Assembly: GCA_009602725.1 (NCBI GenBank) | Contig: WELB01000034.1 | Span: 710,804-774,803, forward strand | DNA from: Spirogloea muscicola | Taxonomy: Eukaryota > Streptophyta > Zygnematophyceae > Spirogloeales > Spirogloeaceae | Length of the DNA stretch: 64,000 bases | Reading direction: 5' to 3' | Shown: piece by piece, positions 10,986 to 23,460 of the stretch | Layout: each line of letters starts with the position of its first letter | Position numbering within the stretch: the first letter of the stretch is position 1 | Program-made: the position numbers and the translations under genes | The notes under the pieces: model-generated | Seen by the model: only the letters and a program-made list of their open reading frames with translations | Database searches by the model: none | Told to the model about the DNA's origin: nothing

Positions 10986-11219
10986 ATGAAGAAGGCCCCC
11001 TTCCCGCCTGGATCGGCTTCTGTGGCACCATTGCCGAAATATCAGATTGTTTACGGCCAAGGAAGCCATGCCATCCCGCACGGCGCGCCGTCAGCGTGCA
11101 TGGCGCCAGCGGCCTGCAGCTGACCAATCCCCCGCGCCGCCTTTGCTCTCCGCCGCCTCCGACTCGGAGCAGCGGCCCGCGCCGTCGTCTGGACGCCCGT
11201 TGCCACCGCGGCGCCGGTG

Positions 11220-14200
11220 ATGGCTCGCCTGCGGGCCCTGGCCTTGGCTGCCCTCTGCGCTGCTGCGATCGCTGGCTGCGCCCTGCTGCCGCGCCAGTCC
11301 TTATGCAGCGTGCAAGCGCGGCTCGGCTTCCACCGCTGCAAGACATGCGCAGACGCCGACGTGATGGGAGGCTTCCTCGCATCAACGCGACCACAAGGAG
11401 CCGTTCCGATCGCGGCTGCTCGTGGACTGCTTGACGTGCCCGTCAGTGTGGCTCCAAGACCCCGGCTCAGAAAGGCCTGCGCACGAGGCGTTCTCCCCGC
11501 TGATTTTTACGCAGATATTATGAAAGGTCGCAGGTCACTGTATACAGTGGGCAAGATCCCGCAGGCCACTCACGCGCTCGGCATGGACGACAGCACACTG
11601 ACACATGATAGCCAAAGCTGCAAGGCTTCAGTACTTCCTGACATGACCTGCATGCTGCAGGTTGTTCCTAAGAAGTGAGGGTGGCTGTCCTCTTGGCGCG
11701 TTTGCTAAGGGTCCTTATGGTGTGAACATCCTTGTCTGATGAGTATCTAAATCCTGCAATGTGTCTGTGTGGCAATCTTGCCCTGTGTCTTTCACACGTC
11801 TGAACGAAGCAGTCCGAGTAGCCCTTGCCTAGTGGTAACATTCAGACCTCTCACTTTTTCGAAGTTCTCATCAGATATCAGCTACATTGGACATTGAGAG
11901 ACAACCTCCTATCTGTCAAAGTTGTTGCCCAAACCAGCGGGTGGGTGGCCCTTGGCTGGTCAGTGGACGGAGCCATGATTGGATCAGACGCGGTTATTGG
12001 CCGCATACTTCTTGGCACAGCCACTGTGCAAGACCTTCGCTTGTACCGGTACTGCTCACCGCCTGTTATGTAGAAAGCATGTCACAGACTGTGTTACGTT
12101 GGCAAATAATCTACAAGATTGCGGTTGCGGACCCCGACTGCAGCTTGCTATGTCCCATAGACATTGTATTAATCCACATTCTTCGTCCTCTTTGTGCTCA
12201 ATGTAAAGGCTCACAAGAGCAACTTCTAGGCCCGACTTAGAGACGCTGCTGGACATTTGCAGGCTTGAGGGAAAGGAGGTGACGGACATCGCAAGCAGTA
12301 ATGAGTTCCTCATTGAGCCTTACATACAGAGGGCTGGCAACACCACCACCATAAGGTACCCAGTACCTTCTTAGTCTCCAAAGTTTCTGTGCAGCAAGTT
12401 TGAGCAGCCACACCGAGAGCTGCGTTTCTCTGCTCATTTCAGCGTTACAGCAATGGCATCTCCAACTTTGATCGTAGGACATCCGTCCTGGCAAGTTAAG
12501 GTGTAGGCTGACATCGATCCAGAGCCTGTAGTAAAGGCGAAGCTACTCTACGGCTGCACAAGAGCACGGAGCATGGTAGCATTGAGTTTTAGCCACGACT
12601 TGCTCAGAAGCAAGAGCTAACCATCAAGTGCCAAGTAGTAAAGGTAGTAGGTTTCTTGCAGCAGTGCTTCGTAATTCCGGCTCTCAGTGTACGTCATGCA
12701 ATAATGGTACTATGCTCTTACTACAGACTAAGATTGTTAGTTCATTCACAAGGTTCAAAAGTGATCTAGCTTTTCTGCAGCTTCGGCCGGCAAGTGGATG
12801 ACCCCTTCGCGACTGTGCCAGTGGTGGAAGAACGTGGCCCCACTACGCTACTTTGGGCCATGTCCTCTGATGGGTTGGATACCCTCCAGTACCATGGGCG
12901 ACACAACAGGTATGAAGACATGTCGTCCCAAGACAGCAATATTTACCGCCTATGGGCCACCACACTGAAGCTAACTCCTCACATGAGTAGCCTGCAACAG
13001 GATTACGAGATGTGGGCCGATCACTTCACAGCTTCCGCTGCAGTTTGCAATCAACGCATCGCAACAGATTTATGGAAAAAGTAGGCTCATTTTGGCTGCA
13101 GGGGTGATTTCAAGGTACTTTGGCAGGCTCGTCCGGTTGTAAATGGAAGCACGGGACCTGGAGGCAGCAATGGCCAGCGAACGCAATCACCAGCAGAGAC
13201 GCAACATTTTGAGAGACTGTACAGATGGCATGCATGGTTGATGGTGCTCGGGTATGGCATGCTTCTGCCATTGGGCGTGCTGGTTGCAAGATACTCCAAA
13301 GGGCTCGCCCGCCATTGGCTGCTCCTGCACGCAACAATCCAGTCCCTTGCCGTGACCTGCATAAGCGTTGCTGCGATCATAGGCAAGTCACCACGGGGAC
13401 ACTACTCGTCTGCAGGCTATTCTTATACATTTTGATAGGGGTGTCTACTGTTGCCACATTCTGCAACTTGTAGCTCGGAAGTCTGAAGGTTAGGCGAGGA
13501 CTTCTTACATTAGCGTCTCCTCAGTGAAATCAAACAATTCTCTCTAGTCGCTCAAGGTTTTCGTTAGCCTCTCTTACAAGACCATTGTTGTTTGCTTGAC
13601 AAGAAGATCTGATGTTAAGCAGCAATGTGCTTTGTACTATGGAAATCAAGGAGTCAAGTACATGTGTTCTATTGAGGAACATCAGTCTCATTCTCTGAAG
13701 CCAAGCGAGCCTCTTTCTGCAGCGTTCAGCACCTTCTCAGCTTTAAATAGCGGAGAGGCCCATGTGCGACTTGGACTGGCAGCAATTATATTCACGTGGT
13801 TTCAGGTTGGTGCTTTCCTGTGAAGAGGCTCTTCTGCATTCTGAACTTCCCGCATGGGGCGTGCAGCTTACTATATCACTACTTACGATTCGTGTTTGTC
13901 ACATGCAAGTAAATCAGCACCATAATACCAGCCCACTCTGTACAGAGCACATGTAAGGCCTACGTAGCTAGCCGTGTTTCGCTTGTGTTGCCTGTTAGCT
14001 CTCTCGGACAAATGGCAAGGTCGCTGACATTGCTATCGCCTATTCTTTATTCTTTGCTGCAGCTCCTCCTCGGGCTCCTAGCGCCTCTCACTGAATCAAG
14101 ACTGCACCTGCCATGGTTCGCTGCTCACTGGGGTTTGGGAAGCGCAGTGACCACCATGGGGATTGCTAATATCTTTCTCGGGCTGCACCTGTACTCGAAG

Positions 14201-14669
14201 CTCACCGCAGAGTCGGTGCAGGTCTGCTACTATTACTAGCATTGTACATGAAAATGAAGGCAGTGACTTGTGCATGAGCACTCAAATTTCTGAGCAGAAC
14301 AGCCCGTATGCCCACAGTATAGGTATGACCTTCCTGAACTCGCAAGGAGTCTGATAGGAGTCCAAAGTGATGCTGAAGGTCTGGCCAAGAAGTCTCCGTT
14401 TGTTCCTTGTGCAGGCTGGTACAGTGGTCATTGCCATCTGGATCACCCTCGTCGGCATCAGTTACGCTGCACTTGGTACGTTCATGCCAGCCCATCTCCT
14501 GAAGGACAAGGCCGCCCACTTGAGCACAAATACAAGGAGGCCGCTATTCGATGTCAGCCTGGGCGAGGGCCCCCACTGCACGGCGAGCGGAGTCCACAAC
14601 GGGCAGCGGCCTCCTACTGGCCGAGCGGCCACGGCAGAAGGATGTGGTGCACCTTGGCAGGAGCTTTAG
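11220..14669 (+). CDS. DOMON domain / cytochrome b561 redox protein
   Basis: Eight exons (11220-11660, 11882-12048, 12263-12355, 12781-12909, 13102-13382, 13723-13805, 14063-14221, 14415-14669) join in phase to 535 residues. A signal peptide (MARLRALALAALCAAAIAGC) is followed by a linker and a DOMON domain (LHWTLRDN, GWVALGWSVDG, GSDAVIG, TTLLWAMSSDG, YHGRHNRG). Five membrane helices follow, with the four haem-ligand histidines of cytochrome b561 in WHAWLM, LLLHATIQ, EAHVRLG and AAHWGLG. Plant members move electrons across the plasma membrane between cytosolic ascorbate and external acceptors such as ferric iron or monodehydroascorbate; that role is inferred here. The ATG at 11220 is preferred to the GTG before it. 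Intron 5 starts with GC (AG then GCAAGT) rather than GT. The C-terminal tail beyond the last helix is unremarkable. Confidence 0.9.
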
Positions 14670-15580
14670 AGTTGTGTAGTTCGCTAGTTGTCAGGCATTC
14701 ACGAAGATCTGGGTGGCTGCTGCTTTCAGCTAATCATGTGTTGAGGGAGTGGCCTTCAACGTGCCAGATATGGTGCATGTGCAATGTGCCTGTCGCACAG
14801 ATCTCAGGGCCTAAGGGGTCTTGCGCCTGTTGTGCGTGCCAAGCAGAGCAGCTGCTGCACTTGGTGGCGGTTGCTTTGCACTGGTCACGACCACGGGGCT
14901 GCGCGGCTTTTCCACCGCGCAGGTATGTTGGAAGCTTACGGAGGCTTCAGGCAGTGCGCAGAGGCTTCAGCCTAGTTCGGCAGAGCTAGACTTGTGTCTA
15001 GCTAGGTGAGAAGCCAGCCCGACGAAGATTGAAGAGGGGGAAGCCCCACTCCTTTTTCCAAGCAAGGAAGAGATTAGCACAGATAGACGCTTCCTGTAGA
15101 GGCCAACGGCTGTGATCGGCCAGCTCAGGAGAAAGAGCAGCTCTTATGTAAGTGCAATGGGCTGCGAGAGAGGCTAGCCCAGACATAGATCAAAATGGAG
15201 AGTTAATCTGCAGCGATCAGAACGAGCAGGAGTAGCCAACAAGACGGCACGGTGAGGAAGGCAGGGCCCAGGACACGAGGCAGCTGCAGGGCAGACGTGA
15301 AAGCGCAGCCGCCATGGCGGGCAGGAGGCAAATCGAGACTGCGGCTGCTGATATTCAACCCGTGTCAGCAACAGGAAGCCAGGTGAGCTGAGGGAAGGCA
15401 GGGCGCCGAGGTCCAACCTCCATCGAGAATATGCGGCTGCTGATGATTAAAGAGCGGCTGGGGAAGCCAGCCAGGTGAGCCAGCCAGCCTCGGAGAGCCC
15501 CGCCCCGCCTCGGGCCCCGCGGAGGGCCAGGCCGAGGCCGCGGCGACAGCGGCGGCGGCGGCTGCGGCGGCGGCGGAGGC
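14670..15580. other. Intergenic, minus-strand repeat debris
   Basis: No exon is recognised. Reverse-orientation hairpin remnants lie at about 15006, 15159-15180 and 15460. The last 80 bp before 15581 are very GC-rich and probably belong to the promoter or 5' UTR of the ligase gene. Confidence 0.4.
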
Positions 15581-15581
15581 G

Positions 15582-15582
15582 N

Positions 15583-15612
<30 letters not shown>
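15582..15612. other. Unresolved base plus 30-bp T run, probable assembly artefact
   Basis: One N is followed by exactly 30 T in an otherwise GC-rich first-exon context. The tract replaces the place where the start codon of the following ligase should be. The same association of N with a homopolymer is seen at 59668-59925 and around 55422-55450, which points to gap filling rather than biology. Confidence 0.7.
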
Positions 15613-15613
<1 letters not shown>

Positions 15614-18600
15614 TGGCGGTGCCGGCGCAGGCGCTGCACGAGTACGCGCTGCGGCACTGCGCGCCCGGCGCGCGCCTGGCCGCCAAGCCCGCGCTCGTCG
15701 ACGGCCCCACCGGCCGCGCCCTCGCTTTCGCCGACGTCGGCCGCCTCGCCCGCAGCTTCGCCGCCGGGCTCCAAGGTGGTGACTCCACGCACCACCCATT
15801 ACATCCCGGGCCCCCGAAGCGGCTCTCACTCCGCCCGCGGAGCTTGGTGCTCGCCGCCATGCGAGCTCGTCGCAGCCGCTTTGCAAGCTGGGCTTGTAGA
15901 TGCAGCTCCGACGGTCTTGGAGGCGGCGGCACTGGCGGCGGTGGCGGCGGCGGTGGCAGGCCTGGGCTTCAAGCGCGGCGACGTCGCCATGCTGTGCACG
16001 CCCAACGTGCTCGAGTACCCGGTGGCCCTGCTGGGCGTCGTCGCCGCCGGCGGCGTCGTGACGCCCGCCAACCCGGCATACGCCTGGCCCGAGCTCCGGC
16101 GGCAGCTGGCCGACTCGGGCGCCCGGCTGGTCGTCACCGTGGCCGGTCTCGCGCCCACCTTCACCACCTCCGGCCTGCCCGTCTTCGTCGCCGGGGACGG
16201 CGCCGCGGCAGCCCCGCCGGGCACCACGCCCATCCAAGCCCTCTTCTCCGGTGCACCCCCAGCCGACCTCCCTGCCCGAGCACCAGATCCTGCTGGTCGT
16301 GCTTGCATGGCCGCGCCGTCTGATACTGTCTTCCTGATCTTCTGTCTCCTTCTTACTAATCAATGCCACACGACACGGTGAGCAACCCATGTGACGTTAC
16401 AGGCGATTGCTGAGGTGAGGCTTTGGATTGTCAATGGCTTCACCGACGAGGTGTTTCAGAAGATGGCGCCAAGCTCAGGCCGTGCGAGCCAGAGCTGGAC
16501 GCCACTTGCGTGCTGCCGTACTCGTCTGGGACCACGGGCCTGCCCAAGGGCGTCATGCTCACGCATCGTAACCTCGTCGCCAACACGCAGCAGCACCTTG
16601 GTGCGTGCCGGTTTCTTGTTCTTCTCCTCCATCTGGTCTATTCGAGACACTCCATCAGCTACCAACTCTAGCCTGCGCCGCTCACGTTTGCAGAGAGGTG
16701 CTACTCTGCTGCCTTGAGCTGACAGCTGGCTATGTTGCCAACATAGTCGACACGTTGACGTCTTGTCCATTGGCTCTGACTATGCTCCCCAGGTGGCACC
16801 AACCCTGTCCTGGATGTCAGAGAGTCAGACACAATGCTGGGCCTGCTACCCTTCTTCCACATCTACGCCATCACGTGCATCATACTGTGCAGCCTGCGTG
16901 CCGGCGCCACACTCGTCATTCTACCCAAGTTTGACATGCTGCCCTTCCTGCAGACGCTGCAGGATCATCGCATCACCGTTGCACCACTTGTGCCGCCGAT
17001 CGTCCTCGGCCTGGCAAAACTTCCAATAGTTGGCACGTTCAAGCTTGATGCTCTCCGCATGCTCATCTCTGGGGCCGCGCCCCTTGGTGCGGAGCTGGAG
17101 ACTGCCATCAAGTCACGCTTCCCGCACACGCAAGTCGGGCAGGTACCAAAAGCCCTCATGACATGGCCAGATGGTCATACTGCTCGCTACAACTGTTGTG
17201 CATAGAATCAAAATTGACTGCGGTTGTTGATTGGTACGAGACCAGCAGCTGAAATCTCTGGATACAGCATGGGTACAGGGATACGGCATGACCGAGAGCA
17301 GCCCTATGACAATTCTCAGCCCTTCTTTCGCAAGACTGCCAAGGGCTAACAAGCCAGGATCAGCTGGGTGTGTCGCACCATCGACTGAGGCGAAGATCGT
17401 TGACATTGTGACTGGAAGGAGCTTACCTACTGGCCAGCGAGGTGAACTCTGCTGCAGGGGGCCTCAGATCATGAAAGGTACACCACCGCCACATACAGCA
17501 GCATGTCTGGCTCTATAGTGGGCACTTACCTTCTTCTGTCACCTCTCTAACAAGCTGGAAAAGGAGGACAGCCATTCTTGGCAGATCGTCCAAGTAGAGA
17601 TTCTTTTGCATGCTTTCCTGCTGCCAAGCTGAGACGAGTTGACAGGGTGTAGTACTAGTGTCCCTTGCCGCAGGGTACTTAAACAACGAGGCTGCCACTA
17701 GTGCAACTATCAAGGAAGGTTGGCTGCACACTGGGGACATTGCATATGTGGATGAGGATGGCTATTTCTTTGTTGTTGACCGACTGAAGGAGCTCATCAA
17801 GTACAAAGGCTTCCAGGTTCGGCATCAGGACCAGACTTCAAATAATTTGTTGAGAAATGAGCAGGCCAGTGCATATAGCACTGGCTTCAAAGGCAATACT
17901 GACTGATTTACCATGATGGCTGAGTAGGCAATGCCCTGCTTTGCAATGGTCCACTTTTGCAGGTTCCTCCTGCAGAGTTGGAGGACATCCTCGTATCTCA
18001 TCCCAAAATTGCTGATGCTGCAGTTGTAGGGTATGGATGCAAAAGCACAAGGGCCCTCATTCATGTCATTGATTGAACCACTCAAGATGTCTCAAGAAGC
18101 GCCTCTGTAACCTCTCAACCACCTCCACAGTTCACTGATACATTCTGTAGTTCAGTGTTGTCCTCTAATGTGGCTCTATTGTTTGTCGATTGTTACATTG
18201 TGCACAGAACTGCAGACGCGCATGCAGGGGAGGTGCCAATTGCTTTTGTCGTCATGAAGAAGGGCACCACCGTTAGTGAAGAGGAGATCAAGGACTTCGT
18301 AGCTGGGCAGGTGGTACTCACAACAGAGCACGCTAGGCCTTCTGTGTCGAGATTTGCATACAGCAGGCATGAATGGATCATGAATATTGTGAAGATCTGT
18401 CATCCAGCCAATGTTGTTGATGTAGGCAGAATAATCTGCCTATGAAAAGTTTCTGAATTGGACCAGCAGTCATTGATGATCTTGACTTTTCCCTCGAAAG
18501 AGAAGGAAGGGTCTACGAGCATCTCATAGAACAAACTTATTGAGGACTTCCTGCAGGTGGTGGGCTACAAGAGGTTGCACGGAGTCCGCTTTGTTGATTC

Positions 18601-18658
18601 AATCCCCAAAACTGCCTCCGGAAAAATCCTCAGGCGTGACTTACGGTCTCGTCTATGA
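15613..18658 (+). CDS. 4-coumarate:CoA ligase-like acyl-CoA synthetase, peroxisomal type
   Basis: Nine exons (15613-15775, 15906-16250, 16460-16600, 16793-17142, 17279-17477, 17674-17816, 17963-18030, 18208-18310, 18557-18658) agree in phase. The protein is an ANL-superfamily adenylate-forming enzyme: it activates a carboxylic acid with ATP and transfers it to CoA. The AMP-binding loop [11 protein letters not shown] is in exon 3, GYGMTE starts exon 5, GELCCRG is box II, and GWLHTGD...[20 protein letters not shown] and [11 protein letters not shown] complete the C-terminal domain. The last residues are RSRL, so the tail SRL is a canonical type-1 peroxisomal signal. That favours the OPC-8:CoA-ligase-like or fatty-acyl clade over cytosolic lignin 4CL; the substrate cannot be read. 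The start codon is lost in the N/T tract. Confidence 0.93.
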
Positions 18659-20650
18659 CATCTTTTAAGAAGAAAAACATCAAGGTCACTCTAATGTGAT
18701 TGTCAGCACTCAAACTCGGCTATAGGCCAAAAAACACAATCCATTAGAAGCCGTCATAGCGATAGTACATTGATTGTACGCAAAAAATTAGATATAAGAA
18801 GACAGCCTTGACTTGACGTGCTTGATGAAGGACTCTTCGAATTCCATGATGCGTGAGTATGATGCTCATAGTAAGAATCTGATGGTCCACATTTTGAGAA
18901 AATGAGAGATACTTACTGACAAAGCTCTGCTGTACATGATCCTAAATCTTTCGTAACTTGTGGCTTGTCAAGGAGGCCTACTCTGCCAGGGCCAGTCGTC
19001 TATATGTAGGCACACTGCTCTGCAGGGACTCATGCGTGAGCGCAGAGCTAATGAGGAGGTAGGCAGCCCACAAGTAGCACATGTGGGTTGCCTTTGCATG
19101 ATTACTGCCATAGTTAAGTCAAGCAGAGTAGTAGGGCGTTCACCGGCAGTGAAACGAGGAACGGTCTCATCAGGCTTTCCAAAAAAATATCATGGTGTTG
19201 TCCAACCCTCCGACTATCCAGACCTGCAGTCATGGATTATCAACGGCTGACAAAATCAGTCAGGCCCACCTACTCTGCCGTGCCACTTGGCACTCAGCTA
19301 GCTCACCAAAAGCATGCACCTGCAACAGTCATAGTTGATAAAGGTCCAACCTTGGACCTTTTTGGTTGTGCTTCAGCGCATAATTCCCATAGAGGCATCA
19401 CAAAGAAGCCGACTGTGGCTTTAGGGCAAGGCAAGGATGCATTGCTGCCCACTACTGCAGTACAAGCTCTGCATTGACTGTGTCAATTCGCCAGCACATG
19501 CACCAGAAAGAGGAGACCAAGTGTGCCTTGGCCATGTGCGATGACAGAGCATTCAGGACTTGCAAGAAATGAGAGATTGATGGAACCCAGAGGCGGAGGC
19601 CCAAGGACAGGGCCGCACAGTGACCAGCTTATGCGGCATCCGCAGCGAGGAGTAAGCTCCAGCAGAGATGTCCGCTCCTGCTCGTAGCAGGGCAGGTGCT
19701 TGGTGCGCCAAAGATACCTCCCATAAGAAGCTTCCCAGCAATGGGCTGAGCAGGAAGGTAAGATTGCGGTCTATGCTGCAACCCCAGCATAGGGGCAGCG
19801 ACTGGCTGTAAGGCCCCCGTTCTCCGTGGTCCCTCCAACCCTGCAGAACAGCCCAGCCCATGAGACGACTTGGCTGAGGCCATGACATGCAAGAACACGC
19901 GGGGACTGGAGTCTGCTGAGACTGCTTACGCTGAGAGCCAACTCGAGTGGCTTGTCTATTCGCTGCATCGAGTAAGCAGTGCTGCTACACATGGCCGGTA
20001 AGGCACGCCACCCAAAGCTCGGGTGAAAGAGGGCCAAGTCAAGGGCGCAAGGAGGTGTGCTCACTAGAGGGGCTGCGGACATCCATCTAGCGCCACAAGT
20101 ACCTGGCAGCCTATGCAGGGGCCGGCTGCAGCTGACCAGCGCCATCGTCGTGCCTCTCAGGCATCCAGCATACTCTTTGCTAGCAGCGAGACTCCGACAC
20201 GCTTGCTTTCGCGCAGGCGGCGGGCGAGGACAGAGGCGAGCAGAGCACGATCACGAGCCCGGCCGCCGCGGCCGCCTGCGACGGCCGCCGCCGGCGCAGC
20301 GCCAGCGCGGCGCAGCGGGGCCACGCCCGGACCGCCGCTCGCTGCGGCGGCGGCGGTGGCGGCGGCTGCGGCGGCGGCGGCGGCGGACCTGGAGGGCGTC
20401 AGAGCTTCTATCGGTATCAGCAGCCCCGAATACTCTGTTTTCTCTGCATGCGTGCCACGTGGCAGTGCTGGGTGGGGAGCCAAGGCGAAGCCGCTGCCGG
20501 GAGCGGAGTGGTGACCACGCCGGTGATGTGTGATGATGGCTCTCCAAGCCCTTCTGACGATTGCTGACCGGAGGGGGCACTGCCGAGTCCCCTCTTCCTT
20601 GTACAGTCTTCTGTGTCTCCGCTAACAGACTTATGGACACCCTCTGTATG
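18659..20650. other. Intergenic stretch with one isolated GC-rich open frame
   Basis: 18659-20050 shows no recognisable exon. Around 20113-20514 (+) a very GC-rich frame opens with ATG and is Arg/Ala-rich, resembling an organelle-targeting first exon. No downstream exon is found before repeat debris begins near 20650. It could be the remnant of a gene cut by insertions or simply a GC-island artefact. Confidence 0.3.
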
Positions 20651-21070
20651 CACCTGGCTGGCTTTCTCAGCCGCTAATATAATCAGCAGCCGCAGACTTT
20701 CTTTTCTGGGCTGGCTTGTCACTGCCCTCGCTCCCTTGGAAGAGCTGCTTCTCCGCTGCCTCTCATCTGACTTCTTACTGCTGACCCCGGTGCGCTCCCG
20801 GGAGTTGGAGGGCACCTTGTGACCCTTTGGGCCTCAGTGGCACACGCGCTTCACCTGCGTGCTGGTTGTCTTTTGGCTGCAGCCTCTGGCTATAGAAAGG
20901 GGACCCGCTACTCGGAGACTACTTTCTCTATTCTGCGGCTGCTCAACAGGGAATGTTGAGCATCCAGTGGCCACTTTGAGTCGCTGTGTGCTTCGGCGCT
21001 TTTTTGGCCCCTTCGAAGTTTGTTCATTCTTTTTTCTGGGCTGGCCAATCACATTTCAGAGCTAGCGCCT
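20650..21070 (+). mobile_element. LINE-family 3' fragment, subtype A
   Basis: After a hairpin at 20708 a 220-bp block begins at about 20840 (CACGCGCTTCACCTGCGTGC). It is alignable by eye with blocks at about 53970-54190 and 58770-58990. All three read the LINE C-terminal words HLRAGRALAAASG and SFSDL in a decayed frame. All end in a TTCTGGGCTGGCCAATCAC-like hairpin variant. Confidence 0.5.
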
Positions 21071-21099
21071 CTGGCCCCTTCGTACTTTGGCCCCTTCGA

Positions 21100-21830
21100 A
21101 CCTTGTCAAAGGGGGGAAGGCGCGCGGTGCGCATGAACTTGAAAGGGAGGCCAATTCTAGCCTTACAAATGTCCTGTTGACTGGGTAATGAGCTGGCTAA
21201 GGGGGACACTAATATCCCCGAGTGAGCACATGCATATCTGACAAGCTATGCTGAGGCGCCAACCCACCACCACGGAAGCCATAGCTTGGGCTAATGCACG
21301 ACCAGCACGCTGGTGTATCGCGAGTGCCTGGGAGCGCTGTAGACTCAAAGGTTCTTTTCGGGCTGGCTTCTCACAGCCCTTGTCCCCTTCGGGAGAGCCA
21401 CTTCTTCAATCACAGCCATCGCTCTCTACTGCAGCCGGGTCGCTAGCGCAGGTCTACCGCATGCGCTTGGCCGTCACGCTGCAGAGGTCTATGGCCCGCG
21501 CGCTGCACCTGCGTGCCGGACGAGCCTCTTGGCGGAGTGCCTCTTTCCCTCCAGCGAGCTTCTCAGACATGATGTTGCTCAATCGTGGGTACTGAGCTTC
21601 CCTCTGCATTTCCTACGTGTTTTGTAGTGTTTTTGTGGTGTAGTCCTTTTTCCGGCTCCTCTTTCTTTGGCTTTGGACATTGTCCATTCTTTTTAGGGCT
21701 GGCTTCGCCAGCCCCTCTTCTCTATGGGCGAGCACTTCTTCGCTGCTGCCTCTGGCTCTGGCCAGGGAACCCTCTTCCAGGAGCCAAGTTTCTCTGACCT
21801 GCAGCTGCTTAGCAGGGGTTACTGAGTGCT
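21100..21830 (+). mobile_element. Two nested LINE 3' end fragments
   Basis: The first fragment (about 21430-21595) encodes SLAQVYRMRLAVTLQRSMAR ... ASFSDMMLLNRGY and a stop. It is followed by the family UTR and hairpin (21697-21716). A second, shorter fragment (about 21737-21826) encodes FAAASGSGQGTLFQEPSF, then SDLQLLSRGY and a stop. The 21116-21180 part matches the dispersed ~60-bp repeat, and a hairpin lies at 21360. Confidence 0.6.
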
Positions 21831-22127
21831 TCGTAGCTGCTTAATGTCTTTTTGTGCTTGTCTTTATTAGTGCTTCCCCTGGCCCTTTCTCGTCCTCTGT
21901 ACGAGAAGGGCTATTATGGGCTGGTATTTTCCAGCCCCTATCCTCAACGGGCGAGCCCTTCTCTTTACTGGAAGATTCTACTCTTTCTTTGGGCGTCGTG
22001 ACCGGAGGCGAGAACGGCGAGTCCATCTTCCGGTATGGTGGCTTCGGCGCCTGCCGTGGCTGTCACCGCCGCCTCGGCCCCACAAGGATGTCCTGGGGCG
22101 AGTGCTGTCCGGTCTCGACCTTAGATC
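21831..22127 (+). repeat. LINE-type debris flanking the LTR element
   Basis: A hairpin variant lies at 21918-21938 (GGGCTGGTATTTTCCAGCCC) with the usual CTATCCTCAACGGGCGAGCC after it. No gene is visible. The LTR element described next inserted at the 3' end of this block. Confidence 0.45.
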
Positions 22128-22522
22128 TGTTGGAAAGAGTGTTCTTTGTAAACTCTTGACTGCTAGCTGCATATGGTCTAGGTCTAGCTGTTTTGTGTGG
22201 AGCTGCGCTGTAGCGCCTTGGGATGCTCATCACGGACAGCGGTAGACGAGGTCTAGGGTTTTTGACCTAGGAGTGGGTGGACGGCATGGGCCCCACGCGC
22301 TGGTTGCCAGGTCAGCGGCTTATCTGCCGGGCTGGCCGACCAGCTCAGCCTCCCCGCGATTTCCCAACGGGTCGGGCCGGGTTCATAAGACACTGGAGGG
22401 CAGGCACCCTTCGGCTCTTCTCAACACCTTCGGGCCCTCCTAGTCCGGTCGCTCCCCAGTAGCCGCCGCCGCTGCCGCCGCCGCTGTCGTCGCCACGCCA
22501 TGGCAGCCGCTGCATTCTTACA
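22128..22522 (+). repeat. 5' LTR of the Copia-type element
   Basis: It starts TGTTGGAAAGAG and ends CTTACA. It includes GTTCATAAGACACTGGAGGG followed about 20 bp on by CTCTTCTCAACACC, a plausible promoter and transcript-start region, and a CCGCCGCTG-rich 3' part. It matches the 3' LTR at 23649-24058 over its whole length. Confidence 0.88.
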
Positions 22523-23099
22523 TGGTATCAGAGGGCTGGTGGGCGGCACCGAGAAGTTCGAGGGGCAGGACTGGCGGACATGGAGGTGCAAGGTGGAGGT
22601 GACGCTGCGGGCGTATCGTCTATGGAGCGTCATCTCGGAGGAGATGCCCGGGCCGGAGGCAGTCGTCAAAGCTCGCCAGGAGTGGGAGGAGCGGGACGCT
22701 GCGGTCTTGGCGTACCTGGACCAGTACCACCTGACGCAAGTCTTGCCGACTGCAAGCAGTGCGCAGGAGTGGAGGAAGCTGGTGGGCCAGGAGCAGGAGA
22801 GCCAGCCCAAAACGCTGGTGCTGCAGAAGCAGGCTGAGAACAGTGTGGTGACCAAGGACAAGGTCATCTGGCATTGCTGTAGACAGCCTGGGCATCGGAA
22901 GGCGCAGTGTCCTCTGCGTTTGGCGGTGCAGCGGTCAGGGAAGCAGCGGCAACAAGGGACGCAAGAGTCAGGCAGTACTGCACTGGCGATCTACCATGCT
23001 GAAGCGCTGTAGTGCAGGACCGGCCGGAGTCGGTAATCTCTACAGGGTCCACTTAGATGTGTCGAGGCATTGACCAATTCCCTGGGAGCACAGGACAGC

Positions 23100-23460
23100 A
23101 GTATCGCCGAAGAGGCGATTGGCTGTGGCTGCAAGTGGGTGTACCAGGTCAGGTGCCTGCGGAGCGGTGGGAGCTCAGGAATTTGCAGTATCGACGAAGA
23201 GGCGATTGGCTGCGGCTGCAAGTGGGTGTACCAGGTCAGGTACTCTGCGGAGCAGTGGGAGCTTAGGAATTTGCAGTATCGCCGAAGAGGCGATTGGCTG
23301 CGGCTGCAAGTGGGTGTACCAGGTCAGGTGCCCTGCAGAGCGGTGGGAGCTTAGGAATCAGCAGTATCGCCGAAGAGGCGATTGGCTGCGGCTGCAAGTG
23401 GGTGTACCAGGTCAGGTACTCTGCGGAGCAGTGGGAGCTGAGGAATCAGCAGTTGTGCAG
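23100..23460 (+). repeat. Tandem ~87-bp units inside the retroelement
   Basis: Four units share the core CGAAGAGGCGATTGGCTG and GTGGGTGTACCAGGTCAGG, starting at about 23108, 23194, 23281 and 23369. Their role is unknown; they replace the position where pol would lie. Confidence 0.75.

Noticed and set aside
12438-12500. Possible extra exon in the DOMON-b561 gene (acceptor TTTCAG near 12442)
   Set aside because: Joining exon 3 directly to the exon at 12781 keeps phase and reproduces the conserved DOMON sequence; the extra exon would introduce a stop or break the domain.
20113-20514. GC-rich plus-strand frame resembling a transit-peptide first exon
   Set aside because: No partner exon or family similarity was found downstream before repeat debris. 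All frames stay open in such GC-rich DNA.
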